Source: Xanthobacteraceae bacterium (GTDB lineage: Bacteria; Pseudomonadota; Alphaproteobacteria; Rhizobiales; Xanthobacteraceae). Taken from it: a DNA stretch of 64,000 nucleotides. Below the pieces are notes generated by a model that saw nothing but the letters and a program-made list of their open reading frames with translations, did no database searches and was not told the DNA's origin. Shown piece after piece: positions 25,061 through 32,822 of the stretch; within the stretch, counting starts at the first letter, position 1, and each line of letters opens with the position of its first letter. A program made the position numbers and the translations under genes. Location of the stretch: contig CP075369.1 of NCBI GenBank assembly GCA_019454205.1, positions 2,108,001-2,172,000 of the forward strand. Reading direction: 5' to 3'.

Positions 25061-25660
25061 ATGAAGAAATGGATCATCGCCTCCGCCGCGATCCTTGCGC
25101 TCGGCGGCACCGCTTTCGGTGTCAAAGCCTATGCGCAGCATCGCGCGGATCATGGTTTCGAGAAGCGCTTCGAAAAAGCGCTCGATCTCGTTCAGTACGA
25201 GCCGCGCGGCGAACGCGGTTGGCGTAACCGCCGCCCCTTGAGCGCCGACGACCGCGCCGCTTTCCTCGACGCGCGCATTGCCGCCATCAAGGCCGGGCTG
25301 CGCCTGAATGCGGAGCAGGAAAAACTCTGGGCGCCGGTCGAAGCACTCGTGCGCGACCTCGGCAAGAAGTGGGGTGACCACTTCGCCGCCCGCCGCGAGC
25401 AGATGCAGAAGATCCGCGCCGAAATCCGCGAAGGCAAGGAACCGCCCGCTTTCGACCCCGTCGAGCGCCTGAAAAAGCGCGCGGACAACATGGCCGAGCG
25501 CGCCACTGACATGAAGCGCTTCGCCGAAGCTGCCCAGCCGCTTTACGCCTCGCTGGATGAGAACCAGAAGCGCCGCCTGCAAACGCTGCTGCCGGGCCGC
25601 CATCGCGGCATGATGCGACACTTTGAAAATCGCGGCGAAGGACCTCGCGGTCCGGGCTAG
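25061..25660 (+). CDS. Spy/CpxP-like periplasmic protein (paralogue A)
   Basis: 199 residues. It has a signal peptide (MKKWIIASAAILALGGTAFG...) and a helical, charged body with the LTXXQ-like element LRLNAEQEKLWAPVEALVRD and later DENQKRRLQTLLPG. Spy/CpxP relatives are periplasmic chaperones induced by envelope stress. The ATG at 25061 has GGGAG about 10 bases upstream and is the only start that leaves a signal peptide. A second paralogue lies 180 bases downstream. Confidence 0.82.
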   Translation: MKKWIIASAAILALGGTAFGVKAYAQHRADHGFEKRFEKALDLVQYEPRGERGWRNRRPLSADDRAAFLDARIAAIKAGLRLNAEQEKLWAPVEALVRDLGKKWGDHFAARREQMQKIRAEIREGKEPPAFDPVERLKKRADNMAERATDMKRFAEAAQPLYASLDENQKRRLQTLLPGRHRGMMRHFENRGEGPRGPG

Positions 25661-25840
25661 GCGCACTACATAAGTATCGGAAGCTGGACGCCGACCTCCA
25701 AAGGGTCTTCTCACAGACTGGCGAACGCTTCTGAAGTTGGGCCGCCGTTGCCCCCCCCGGCGGCCCAACGCTTTTTTGTTCCCCCGAAGCAACAAATCCG
25801 GTCTTCGCGCGTTCCTCTCCGTCAGCAGAGGAGACCTTTC

Positions 25841-26335
25841 ATGCGAACTGCCGCCGCCATTGCCCTGGGCCTGGCCCTGTCCACCGCCGCGGTGCTTCCC
25901 GCCAACGCGCAGAACAACCAGAACCGCCCCACCGTGAACCAGCTTGTCGCGCAGGACGAGGCGCGGATCGCGCAGCTCAAGGCCAATCTTCGCCTCAACG
26001 ACGACCAGTTGAGCGAATGGGGCCGCCTCGAATCAACCCTGAAAGACATTGCAAAAAAACGCGCCGAACGCCGCATCGCGCTCTACGACGAATATGAGAA
26101 GCGCGAAGAAAAGGAGAAAGAGCGCGCGTTTACCCCGGCCGAAATCCTCCGCAAACAGGCCGACGCGTTGACCAGCCGCGCGGAAGAACTGCGCGCCATC
26201 GCCGACGCCTCCGAACCGCTCTACGCGAAATTCAACGACCAGCAGCGCCGCCGGGTCGACGAGATCATTCGCGGCTTTGCCAGCGCCCCGTTTATCGACG
26301 GCGACCCGCGGATGCGCGGCCGCCGTTACTACTGA
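25841..26335 (+). CDS. Spy/CpxP-like periplasmic protein (paralogue B)
   Basis: 164 residues with a signal peptide ending near LPANAQ. The body has the same two elements as paralogue A: LRLNDDQLSEWGRLESTLKD and FNDQQRRRVDEIIRG. It is a helical, strongly charged LTXXQ-family protein, probably a periplasmic chaperone or metal-responsive factor. The ATG at 25841 has GAGGAG about 9 bases ahead. It is followed by a strong terminator. Confidence 0.82.
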   Translation: MRTAAAIALGLALSTAAVLPANAQNNQNRPTVNQLVAQDEARIAQLKANLRLNDDQLSEWGRLESTLKDIAKKRAERRIALYDEYEKREEKEKERAFTPAEILRKQADALTSRAEELRAIADASEPLYAKFNDQQRRRVDEIIRGFASAPFIDGDPRMRGRRYY

Positions 26336-26354
26336 CCCGCGGAAAACGAAGTGG

Positions 26355-26386
26355 GATCGCCGGGCTTGACCCGGCGATCTTTTTTT
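26355..26386 (+). terminator. Terminator after the Spy-like pair
   Basis: GATCGCCGGG / CCCGGCGATC perfect 10-bp stem with a 5-base loop, then seven Ts. Confidence 0.92.
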
Positions 26387-26428
26387 CGCGAACTCGCGGG
26401 AGAAAACCTCCTGCGGAAAGACCGGTCC

Positions 26429-26824
26429 ATGACCACCGAACTCTCCCTGCTCGCATTCTCGATCCTGCTCGGGTTTGCACATCTTTTCATTGCCGCGAAC
26501 GCGGCGACACATGTGCGTGGCATGCATTACAATGCCGGGCCGCGCGACGAGGAGAAGCCGCGGCTGTACGGCGTACCGGGGCGGCTGGAGCGCGCCTTCC
26601 GCAACTTTCTGGAGACCTTTGCCTTTTTCGCAACGGCGGTACTGATAGCCCACGCTGCAAACCGCCACAATGCATTCACGCTCTACGGCGCGTGGCTGTA
26701 TGTGACAGCGCGGGTGATTTATCTGCCGGTCTACGCGGCGGGGATTCCGATGATCCGTTCGGTCATCTGGCTGGCCAGCGTTGCCGGCATCTTCATGATC
26801 CTCGCCGGGCTTTACTGGCCGTAA
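26429..26824 (+). CDS. MAPEG family membrane protein
   Basis: 131 residues, four predicted membrane helices. The MAPEG signature is clear: a loop GRLERAFRNFLETFAFFATA after the first helix, then the pair WLYVTARVIYLPVYAAG. The family includes membrane glutathione transferases and isomerases, but bacterial members mostly lack an assigned substrate. The ATG at 26429 has no strong ribosome site. It is convergent with the DUF3828 gene (3 bases between stops). Confidence 0.85.
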   Translation: MTTELSLLAFSILLGFAHLFIAANAATHVRGMHYNAGPRDEEKPRLYGVPGRLERAFRNFLETFAFFATAVLIAHAANRHNAFTLYGAWLYVTARVIYLPVYAAGIPMIRSVIWLASVAGIFMILAGLYWP

Positions 26825-26827
26825 TCT

Positions 26828-27292
26828 TTACTGCGGCGGTTTGTAGAGTGCGCGCAACGAACCGTCGGTCCAGAAAATATCGTCCACCCGCCAGCCGCGC
26901 GGCGTGCGTAGCAACGCAAGCCGCACCGAAATCGTCTTGTCGAAATTGCGGAACGTGGCGGTGGCGTTCGCACGCTCCGCGCCCGCGTCCTGCACCGCGA
27001 CCACCAGATCGCTGACCTGCCAGTCCTGCGCATCGATGAACGGATCGCCGTTCAGGATCGGCGCCTCGTTTTCCTTCTCGGCCGTCTTCGCATCCTGCTC
27101 GATCAGGTCGGCGAGCGACGGCGTGAAGTATTTGTCGAGTTGCTCGCGGGTCGAGAGATCGACCGCGCGCGAATCCTTATCGAGATACTGCTTATAAATG
27201 CTCTCGACGAAGGCTTTAGGGGAAGTGTCCTGCGCCTGCGCGGGCGGAACGAGCACCAGCGCAGCCATCGCAAACAAAAACCGTAGTTTCAA
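26828..27292 (-). CDS. DUF3828-like secreted protein
   Basis: About 154 residues from a TTG start, giving a signal peptide (LKLRFLFAMAALVLVPPAQAQ) and a small alpha+beta domain with PKAFVESIYKQYLDKDSRAV at its start, like DUF3828. The TTG overlaps the thyA stop codon (TTGA), so the gene is probably translated by coupling with thyA. An internal ATG at 27268 would cut the signal peptide. Function unknown. The domain fold resembles NTF2-type lumazine-like proteins. Confidence 0.72.
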   Translation of the reverse strand: MKLRFLFAMAALVLVPPAQAQDTSPKAFVESIYKQYLDKDSRAVDLSTREQLDKYFTPSLADLIEQDAKTAEKENEAPILNGDPFIDAQDWQVSDLVVAVQDAGAERANATATFRNFDKTISVRLALLRTPRGWRVDDIFWTDGSLRALYKPPQ

Positions 27293-28083
27293 ACCGCGAC
27301 CTCGGCCTTGATGTGAGGATGCGGATCGTAATTTTCGAATGCGACATCTTCGTAGCGAAACTTGAAGATGTCTTTCACGTCGGGATTGAGCCGCAGCCGT
27401 GGCAGCGCCCGCGGCGCACGGGAAAGCTGCAACTGCGCCTGTTCCATGTGGTTGGAATAAAGATGCGCGTCGCCGAAGGTGTGGACGAAATCGCCCGGTT
27501 TCAGGTTCGTCACCTGCGCCACCATGTGCGTCAGCAGCGCATAGGATGCGATGTTGAACGGCACGCCGAGGAACACGTCGGCCGAGCGCTGGTAAAGCTG
27601 GCACGAGAGTTTGCCGTCGCCCACCCAGAACTGGAACAGGCAATGGCACGGCGCGAGTGCCATCTTCGGCACGTCGGCGGGGTTCCACGCACTCACAATC
27701 AGGCGGCGTGAATTCGGATTGGTTTTGATTTCCGAAATCAAATCCTTGATCTGGTCGATCACGGTTCCGTCCGGCGCTGCCCAGGAGCGCCACTGCTTGC
27801 CATACACCGGGCCGAGATCGCCGCGCTCGTCGGCCCACTCGTCCCAGATCGTGACGTTATGGTCCTTCAGATATTTGACGTTGGTGTCGCCGGCGAGGAA
27901 CCACAGCAGCTCATGCACGATGGCCTTGAGCGCGAGCTTCTTGGTCGTCACCAGCGGAAACCCTTCGGCCAGATCGAAACGCATCTGATGACCGAATACC
28001 GAAAGCGTGCCGGTTCCGGTGCGATCACCCTTCTGCACACCGCTTTGGAGAATCCGTTCGAGAAGATCGAGATACTGGCGCAT
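27289..28083 (-). CDS. thyA: Thymidylate synthase
   Basis: 264 residues, standard length. It makes dTMP from dUMP with methylene-tetrahydrofolate. The catalytic Cys is in LAPCHCLFQFWV, and RRLIVSAWNPAD, the dUMP-binding QRSADVFLGVPFNIASYALL and HTFGDAHLYSNH are all present. The partner dihydrofolate reductase (folA) lies 16.6 kb away in this window, not adjacent as in some relatives. The secreted DUF3828 gene is coupled downstream. Confidence 0.97.
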   Translation of the reverse strand: MRQYLDLLERILQSGVQKGDRTGTGTLSVFGHQMRFDLAEGFPLVTTKKLALKAIVHELLWFLAGDTNVKYLKDHNVTIWDEWADERGDLGPVYGKQWRSWAAPDGTVIDQIKDLISEIKTNPNSRRLIVSAWNPADVPKMALAPCHCLFQFWVGDGKLSCQLYQRSADVFLGVPFNIASYALLTHMVAQVTNLKPGDFVHTFGDAHLYSNHMEQAQLQLSRAPRALPRLRLNPDVKDIFKFRYEDVAFENYDPHPHIKAEVAV

Positions 28084-28167
28084 CGTGCGGGCCGCTGAAT
28101 CGGGGATGGGTTAAGTCTTACGCCCTAACCGCTCGCACGCAAAACCCGTCTTCGCATGACGTGGAAA

Positions 28168-28193
28168 AACGCCCCGGCCTTCACCGGGGCGTT
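28168..28193 (-). terminator. Terminator after the small secreted protein gene
   Basis: AACGCCCCGG / CCGGGGCGTT stem, 6-base loop, followed on the minus strand by TTTTTCC. Confidence 0.82.
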
Positions 28194-28210
28194 TATTCGC
28201 GACGTTCGAG

Positions 28211-28492
28211 TTAGCGATCCGCGCCGTAGATGCCGCGGCGGTTTGCGTACGGTGTCTCGTTGTCGAAGTTGCCGCGCCACGCATAGTAGCCTTGATCCGG
28301 CGAATAATACGGGTTCGCATAAGCATGGCCCGGATAGACGTGGCCGTGATTCGTGTAGGCCATGCCGTGACCCGAATAAGCCGGGCCGTAAGCGTAGTTA
28401 TCCGCCCACGGCGCGAACACCTGCGCACTGGCGGCGCTGACGCCCACGGTAAGGGCTGCGGCGGTCGCCGCGGCAAGAACGATCTTCTTCAT
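28211..28492 (-). CDS. Small secreted Tyr/Gly/His-rich protein, unknown
   Basis: 93 residues. A clear signal peptide (MKKIVLAAATAAALTVGVSAASAQ) is followed by a mature part rich in Tyr, Gly, His and Asn (YGPAYSGHGMAYTNHGHVYP). A good ribosome site (GAAGGAGAA) lies ahead. I do not recognise a domain. The low-complexity aromatic composition suggests a metal-binding or structural envelope protein. It is divergent from the TetR gene and its two palindromes, which may also control it. Confidence 0.72.
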   Translation of the reverse strand: MKKIVLAAATAAALTVGVSAASAQVFAPWADNYAYGPAYSGHGMAYTNHGHVYPGHAYANPYYSPDQGYYAWRGNFDNETPYANRRGIYGADR

Positions 28493-28632
28493 GAGAATTC
28501 TCCTTCAGTCTTCCGGCGGGACTGGGGGTGGCCCCGCGACGGGAAGCCAACGCGGGACCCCGGACTTCGTTCTTGCAGTGCGGCAAAAATGCCAAGGTGA
28601 ATGAGCCGCTCTGATATGCGATTTTGCAGAGG

Positions 28633-28656
28633 TTATTAGAATATATATTCTAATAA
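28633..28656. promoter_or_regulatory. Operator 1, perfect 24-bp palindrome
   Basis: Half-site TTATTAGAAT, spacer ATAT, inverted half-site ATTCTAATAA: a perfect palindrome. Together with operator 2 it sits in an AT-rich patch directly upstream of a TetR gene. Confidence 0.85.
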
Positions 28657-28692
28657 TACACTCAGAGGTAAGCTCCTAATCAGAGTATTTGA

Positions 28693-28718
28693 TTTATTAG
28701 AATGCATATTCTAATAAA
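28693..28718. promoter_or_regulatory. Operator 2, overlapping an upstream ATG of the TetR gene
   Basis: TTTATTAGAAT-GCAT-ATTCTAATAAA, the same half-site as operator 1, 60 bases further. The ATG at 28702 lies inside it, so the more likely TetR start is the ATG at 28723, after the operator. Confidence 0.85.
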
Positions 28719-28722
28719 TCTC

Positions 28723-29304
28723 ATGGGCCGCCCCGCGAGCATCTCACAGGATTCCCTCATCGCTGCCGCAACGCGGGTCGCAGCCCGCCTCGGCCCGGCC
28801 AGAACCTCCATTGCCGCCGTCGCGAAGGAAGCGAAGGTGCCGACCGGCTCGATCTATCACCGCCTGCCCTCGCGCGGCGCGCTGCTGGCCGAGATCTGGC
28901 TGAGCGCCGCCGAAGGCTTCCAGCGCGAAATGCTGGCCAAGGCCGCCTCAGCCCGGACCCTCAACGATCTTGCCGAGGCCGCCCTGCTGACCCCGCGCTT
29001 CGCCCGCGAGCGCCATACCGAGGCGGTGGTGCTGAACGCACACCGCCGCGACGACTTCCTCGCGCCGGATGCTCCCGCCGAGTATCGCGCCCGCGCCGCG
29101 AAGCTCGCGGCCGAACTGCGCGATGGCCTGGCCACGCTCGCCACCCGCCTCCTGCCCGGCGATCCGCGCGGCCGGGAAAAGCTCGCGGTCGCCATCATCG
29201 GGATTCCGCTGGGCGCGGTGCGCGTGTTCCTTCCGCAGGCGCTGCCGCCGAAGGAAATCGACGCGACGATCGCAGCCGCCGTACGTGCGGCGCTTCGCCA
29301 TTGA
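28723..29304 (+). CDS. TetR/AcrR family transcriptional regulator
   Basis: 193 residues from the ATG at 28723 (MGRPASISQDSLIAAATRVA). The helix-turn-helix is typical: TSIAAVAKEAKVPTGSIYHRLPSRGALLAEIW. The C-terminal ligand domain is Ala-rich and not recognisable by ligand. Two matching palindromes upstream indicate autorepression. The ATG at 28702 lies in operator 2 and would add only MHILINL. Neither start has a clear Shine-Dalgarno, so the mRNA may be nearly leaderless. Confidence 0.88.
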   Translation: MGRPASISQDSLIAAATRVAARLGPARTSIAAVAKEAKVPTGSIYHRLPSRGALLAEIWLSAAEGFQREMLAKAASARTLNDLAEAALLTPRFARERHTEAVVLNAHRRDDFLAPDAPAEYRARAAKLAAELRDGLATLATRLLPGDPRGREKLAVAIIGIPLGAVRVFLPQALPPKEIDATIAAAVRAALRH

Positions 29305-29337
29305 CCTGCCCGGATTAACAGCGAAAACTGTTCTCGT

Positions 29338-29433
29338 TCCGAGGGGGGCCTGACCTTTTCAGGCTGAGATTCCGCAATCGTGCGGTGACCCTTCGAACCT
29401 GATCCGGGTCATTCCGGCGAAGGGACTGGAACC
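29338..29433 (+). promoter_or_regulatory. TPP riboswitch (THI element)
   Basis: Conserved thi-box features are in order: a P1/P2 side with GGGGGGCC, CTGAGA (29364-29369), GACCCTTCGAACCTGATCC, GGGTCATTCCGGCGAAGGGA and the closing strand. It lies 58 bases ahead of the thiC ATG. It would repress thiC when thiamine pyrophosphate is plentiful. Confidence 0.95.
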
Positions 29434-29490
29434 TGAAGCCAACGCCAGCAGCCTTTGCTTACCCGGGTCTCCATTCAAGGGAGATCCGCC

Positions 29491-31308
29491 ATGCTTACGA
29501 AATCGCCTTTCTCGGTCACCACCGGCCCCATCCCCGGTTCGCGCAAGATCTATCTTGAAGCGAGCGGCGTTCGCGTCGCCGCGCGCGAAATCGCGCTTGC
29601 AAAGGAATCCGGCGAGCAACCGCTCGCGATCTACGACACCTCAGGCCCCTACACCGACCCGGATGCGAAGATCGACCTCGCGAAAGGTTTGCCTGCGCTT
29701 CGCCGCGAATGGATTCTCGCACGCGGCGACGTGGAAGAAACCGAAGGCCGCGCGCAGAAACCCGAAGACGACGGGCTGAAAGCAGGCGAGACGCAGAAGC
29801 TCCCGATCTTCCAGCGCACCGCGAAGCCGCTCGTTGCGAAGCCGGGCAAGCGCCCGACGCAGATGGCGTATGCGCGCGCCGGCATCGTCACCAAGGAAAT
29901 GGAATATGTCGCGGCGCGCGAAAACGTGGCGCAGGAAAATCTCGCACGCGGCTACAAGCGCGGCAACCACAAGGGCGCTGGTTTAGGCGCGATCATCCCG
30001 CAGGAAATCACCGGCGAATTCATCCGTAGCGAAATCGCGCGCGGGCGCCTCATCATCCCGGCCAACATCAACCATCCCGAAACCGAGCCGATGGCGATCG
30101 GCCGTAACTCGCTCACCAAGATCAACGCCAACATCGGCAACTCCATCGTAACTTCCGGCGTCGCGGAGGAAGTCGATAAATTAGTTTGGGCAATCCGCTG
30201 GGGCGCGGACACGGTGATGGACCTCTCTACTGGCAAGAACATCCACACCATCCGCGAATGGATCATGCGCAATTCGCCGGTGCCGATTGGCACCGTGCCG
30301 ATCTATCAGGCGCTCGAAAAAGTCGGCGGCATCGCGGAGGAACTGACGTGGGAGATTTTCCGCGACACCGTGATCGAGCAGGCCGAACAAGGCGTCGATT
30401 ACATGACGATCCACGCCGGCGTGCGGCTCCCCTACATCCCGCTCACCGCCGAGCGCGTGACCGGCATCGTGTCGCGCGGCGGCTCCATCATGGCGAAGTG
30501 GTGCCTCTCGCATCACAAGGAGAGCTTCCTCTACGAAAACTTCGAGGAGCTGTGCGAGCTGCTCGCGCGATATGACGTCTCGTTCTCGCTTGGCGACGGC
30601 CTGCGCCCCGGCTCGATTGCGGACGCGAACGACGCCGCGCAATTCGCCGAACTCGATACGCTCGGCGAACTGACCGAAATTGCATGGAAGTACGATTGCC
30701 AGACCATGATCGAAGGCCCCGGCCATGTGCCGATGCATCTGATCAAGGAGAACATGGACCGGCAGTTGAAGGTTTGCCACGAAGCGCCGTTCTATACGCT
30801 TGGCCCGCTCACCACCGACATCGCGCCGGGCTACGACCACATCACGTCCGCGATTGGCGCGGCGATGATCGGCTGGTTCGGCACGGCGATGCTTTGCTAC
30901 GTCACGCCGAAGGAACATCTCGGCCTGCCCGACCGCGACGACGTCAAGGCCGGCGTGATCGCGTATCGCATCGCGGCCCATGCCGCCGATCTCGGCAAGG
31001 GCCATCCGGCGGCACAGTTGCGCGACGACGCATTATCCCGCGCGCGCTTCACCTTCCGCTGGCGCGACCAGTTTAATCTTTCGCTCGATCCGGAAACGGC
31101 GGAAAGCTTCCATGACCAGACGCTTCCCGCCGAAGGCGCGAAGATCGCGCATTTCTGCTCGATGTGCGGGCCGAAATTCTGCTCGATGAAAATCACGCAG
31201 GACGTGCGCGACTATGCTTCCAAGCTGAATGAGAAGCAGGAGGGCATGGCGGAGATGAGCAAGAAGTTTAAGGATGAAGGAAGCGAGATTTATAAGCCGA
31301 TTCCGTAA
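29491..31308 (+). CDS. thiC: Phosphomethylpyrimidine synthase
   Basis: 605 residues. A radical SAM enzyme that rearranges aminoimidazole ribotide into HMP-phosphate for thiamine synthesis. The cluster motif CSMCGPKFC (about Cys556, Cys559, Cys564) lies near the C-terminus as expected. Other signatures are LAYDTSGPYTDP-like (IYDTSGPYTD), RSEIARGRLIIPANINHPE and EGPGHVPMHLI. The ATG at 29491 has GGGAG about 6 bases ahead and follows the TPP riboswitch. No other thi genes are nearby. Confidence 0.97.
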   Translation: MLTKSPFSVTTGPIPGSRKIYLEASGVRVAAREIALAKESGEQPLAIYDTSGPYTDPDAKIDLAKGLPALRREWILARGDVEETEGRAQKPEDDGLKAGETQKLPIFQRTAKPLVAKPGKRPTQMAYARAGIVTKEMEYVAARENVAQENLARGYKRGNHKGAGLGAIIPQEITGEFIRSEIARGRLIIPANINHPETEPMAIGRNSLTKINANIGNSIVTSGVAEEVDKLVWAIRWGADTVMDLSTGKNIHTIREWIMRNSPVPIGTVPIYQALEKVGGIAEELTWEIFRDTVIEQAEQGVDYMTIHAGVRLPYIPLTAERVTGIVSRGGSIMAKWCLSHHKESFLYENFEELCELLARYDVSFSLGDGLRPGSIADANDAAQFAELDTLGELTEIAWKYDCQTMIEGPGHVPMHLIKENMDRQLKVCHEAPFYTLGPLTTDIAPGYDHITSAIGAAMIGWFGTAMLCYVTPKEHLGLPDRDDVKAGVIAYRIAAHAADLGKGHPAAQLRDDALSRARFTFRWRDQFNLSLDPETAESFHDQTLPAEGAKIAHFCSMCGPKFCSMKITQDVRDYASKLNEKQEGMAEMSKKFKDEGSEIYKPIP

Positions 31309-31310
31309 CT

Positions 31311-31420
31311 GTCATTCCGGGGCGGCACGGAACGCGCCGACCCCGGAATCAAGGGTAATTATCCGCGCTGTGCCATTCATCAAGGATTCCGGATCGCCGC
31401 TTCGCGGCGTCCGGAATGAA
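31311..31420. repeat. Intergenic dyad repeat of the CATTCCGG type
   Basis: Two imperfect hairpin units with opposed CATTCCGG/CCGGAATG ends: GTCATTCCGGGGCGGC ... ACCCCGGAATC and GATTCCGGATCGCCG ... GGCGTCCGGAATG. This end motif is common in dispersed repeats of Bradyrhizobium-type genomes. Confidence 0.7.
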
Positions 31421-31479
31421 GCAAAAAGCGCACACACTCGTGATTTGAATCCCGGCCCGGCGCGCATGATCTTTGCCGC

Positions 31480-32064
31480 ATGAAACCGCGCCGCCTGTCC
31501 TTAGCACTCGCAGCATTCGCGCTGACGCTCGCCGCGGCAGCGCCCGCGCACGCCTTCAGCCCCGGCAGTTCGGTCGGCTACGAGAACGGCGGCAAGTTTG
31601 TGCGCTTCGATCCCGTGGTACAGGAATACAACCGTACCGGCGCACCGTTCCGCATCGTCGGGCTATGCCAGTCCGCCTGCACGCTGTTTCTCTCGATCCG
31701 CAATGTCTGCGTCGAGCCGAACGCCTCGTTCGGTTTCCATTCCGCCAACGACGGCAACGGCAACAAATCCGAGTGGGGCAACCGCCACCTGCTCAGCCAC
31801 TACAATCCGAAGCTGCGCCGCTTCGTGGAAGACAACGGCTATCTCAACACGTTCGACTTCCACTACATTTCCGGCCGGGTGATCATCGAGAAGTTCGGCT
31901 ACCCGGCCTGCAAGACGCGTTACCTCGACCGCACCGACAACGACGACCGCAGCCGCGACGACTTCAGGGCGCGCGGAAACTCCGGCAGCACGGCCAGCGC
32001 GCCAAGCCGGCCCGACCGGTATGTGGATCGAGGCAGCGGCAACACGCTGCGCCGGGCGTACTGA
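31480..32064 (+). CDS. Secreted protein with ClpP/crotonase-like signature, unknown
   Basis: 194 residues. The signal peptide ends near APAHAF. The central part has FRIVGLCQSACTLFLS followed by CVEPNASFGFHSA. A Ser in a hydrophobic turn and a downstream His are spaced as in ClpP-like serine hydrolases, so a ClpP/crotonase-like fold is plausible, but I see no proof of activity. The C-terminal 50 residues are Arg/Asp/Ser-rich and probably disordered. No clear ribosome site. A terminator follows. Confidence 0.7.
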   Translation: MKPRRLSLALAAFALTLAAAAPAHAFSPGSSVGYENGGKFVRFDPVVQEYNRTGAPFRIVGLCQSACTLFLSIRNVCVEPNASFGFHSANDGNGNKSEWGNRHLLSHYNPKLRRFVEDNGYLNTFDFHYISGRVIIEKFGYPACKTRYLDRTDNDDRSRDDFRARGNSGSTASAPSRPDRYVDRGSGNTLRRAY

Positions 32065-32091
32065 TTAGCGCCTGCCAGCCGAATGAAAACC

Positions 32092-32118
32092 AAAGGCCGC
32101 CTTCCGGGCGGCCTTTTT
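32092..32118 (+). terminator. Terminator
   Basis: AAAGGCCGCC / GGCGGCCTTT stem with a 5-base loop and five Ts, downstream of the 31480 gene. Confidence 0.88.
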
Positions 32119-32253
32119 GTTTCAAGCCCTTGGAGAAAAAAGGAAAAACCCGCACGCACGGGAACGTGATTTTCCCCTGTGACCGGCATCACATTCCGCG
32201 AAGGGAGCCGGTCCTAGGTTCTGCCCATGACATCGCACCCAGGGAGAACCTCA

Positions 32254-32766
32254 ATGTTTACCCGCAAGTCCACCCTCGCCGCCGCTGCGCTTTCCATGTT
32301 TGCCGCCGCCGGCATGTTCGCCGCCGCTTCCGCCAACCAGCCGCCCGCAGGCCGCCTGTTCGTCAATCCGCAGGCCAACAAGTGCCTCGACGTGCCGGGC
32401 ATCACCAACCGCGTGCCGGGCACCGCGCTCCAGTTGTTCGATTGCGAAACCAGCGGCCTCGAACTCGAAGGCAAGCCCTCCGACCAGTTCTGGACGTTCG
32501 GCCCGCGCGGCACTATCCGCAATACGCTCTCGAACCTGTGCATCGACATTGCCGGCACCAACGAAGGCGACGCGTTAGAGATCAAGGCCTGCGACGGCCG
32601 CCTCAGCCAGATCTGGATCGTTCGTCAGGATGGCTTCATCCAGAACCAGCTTACCGGCAAGTGCATCAGCGTCGGCGAAAACGAAAACCAGTATGGCGAG
32701 ACGCCGCTGCAACTCTCGAGCTGCGAATTTGCCGATCCGAAATCGGATCAGCGCTGGAGCGTCTAA
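32254..32766 (+). CDS. Secreted ricin-type beta-trefoil lectin domain protein
   Basis: 170 residues. A signal peptide is followed by three beta-trefoil repeats, each with the QxW mark: DQFWTF, SQIWIV and DQRWSV. Cys pairs recur in each repeat (CLDV/FDC, CIDI/KAC, CISV/SSC). Ricin-B domains bind sugars. No catalytic domain is attached, so this is a stand-alone periplasmic or secreted lectin. The ATG at 32254 has GGGAGAACC ahead. An in-frame ATG nine codons upstream would spoil the signal peptide. Confidence 0.85.
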   Translation: MFTRKSTLAAAALSMFAAAGMFAAASANQPPAGRLFVNPQANKCLDVPGITNRVPGTALQLFDCETSGLELEGKPSDQFWTFGPRGTIRNTLSNLCIDIAGTNEGDALEIKACDGRLSQIWIVRQDGFIQNQLTGKCISVGENENQYGETPLQLSSCEFADPKSDQRWSV

Positions 32767-32788
32767 CGAAAATACGAACGTAAGAAGG

Positions 32789-32816
32789 AAGGCCGCCCCA
32801 TCGGGCGGCCTTTTTT
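32789..32816 (+). terminator. Terminator after the lectin gene
   Basis: AAGGCCGCCC / GGGCGGCCTT perfect stem with a 4-base loop and six Ts. Nearly the same stem as the terminators at 32092 and 37268. Confidence 0.9.
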
Positions 32817-32822
32817 GTTTGC

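Noticed and set aside
28702..28722. ATG at 28702 as the TetR start
   Set aside because: It lies inside the second operator palindrome and adds residues not typical for TetR N-termini.
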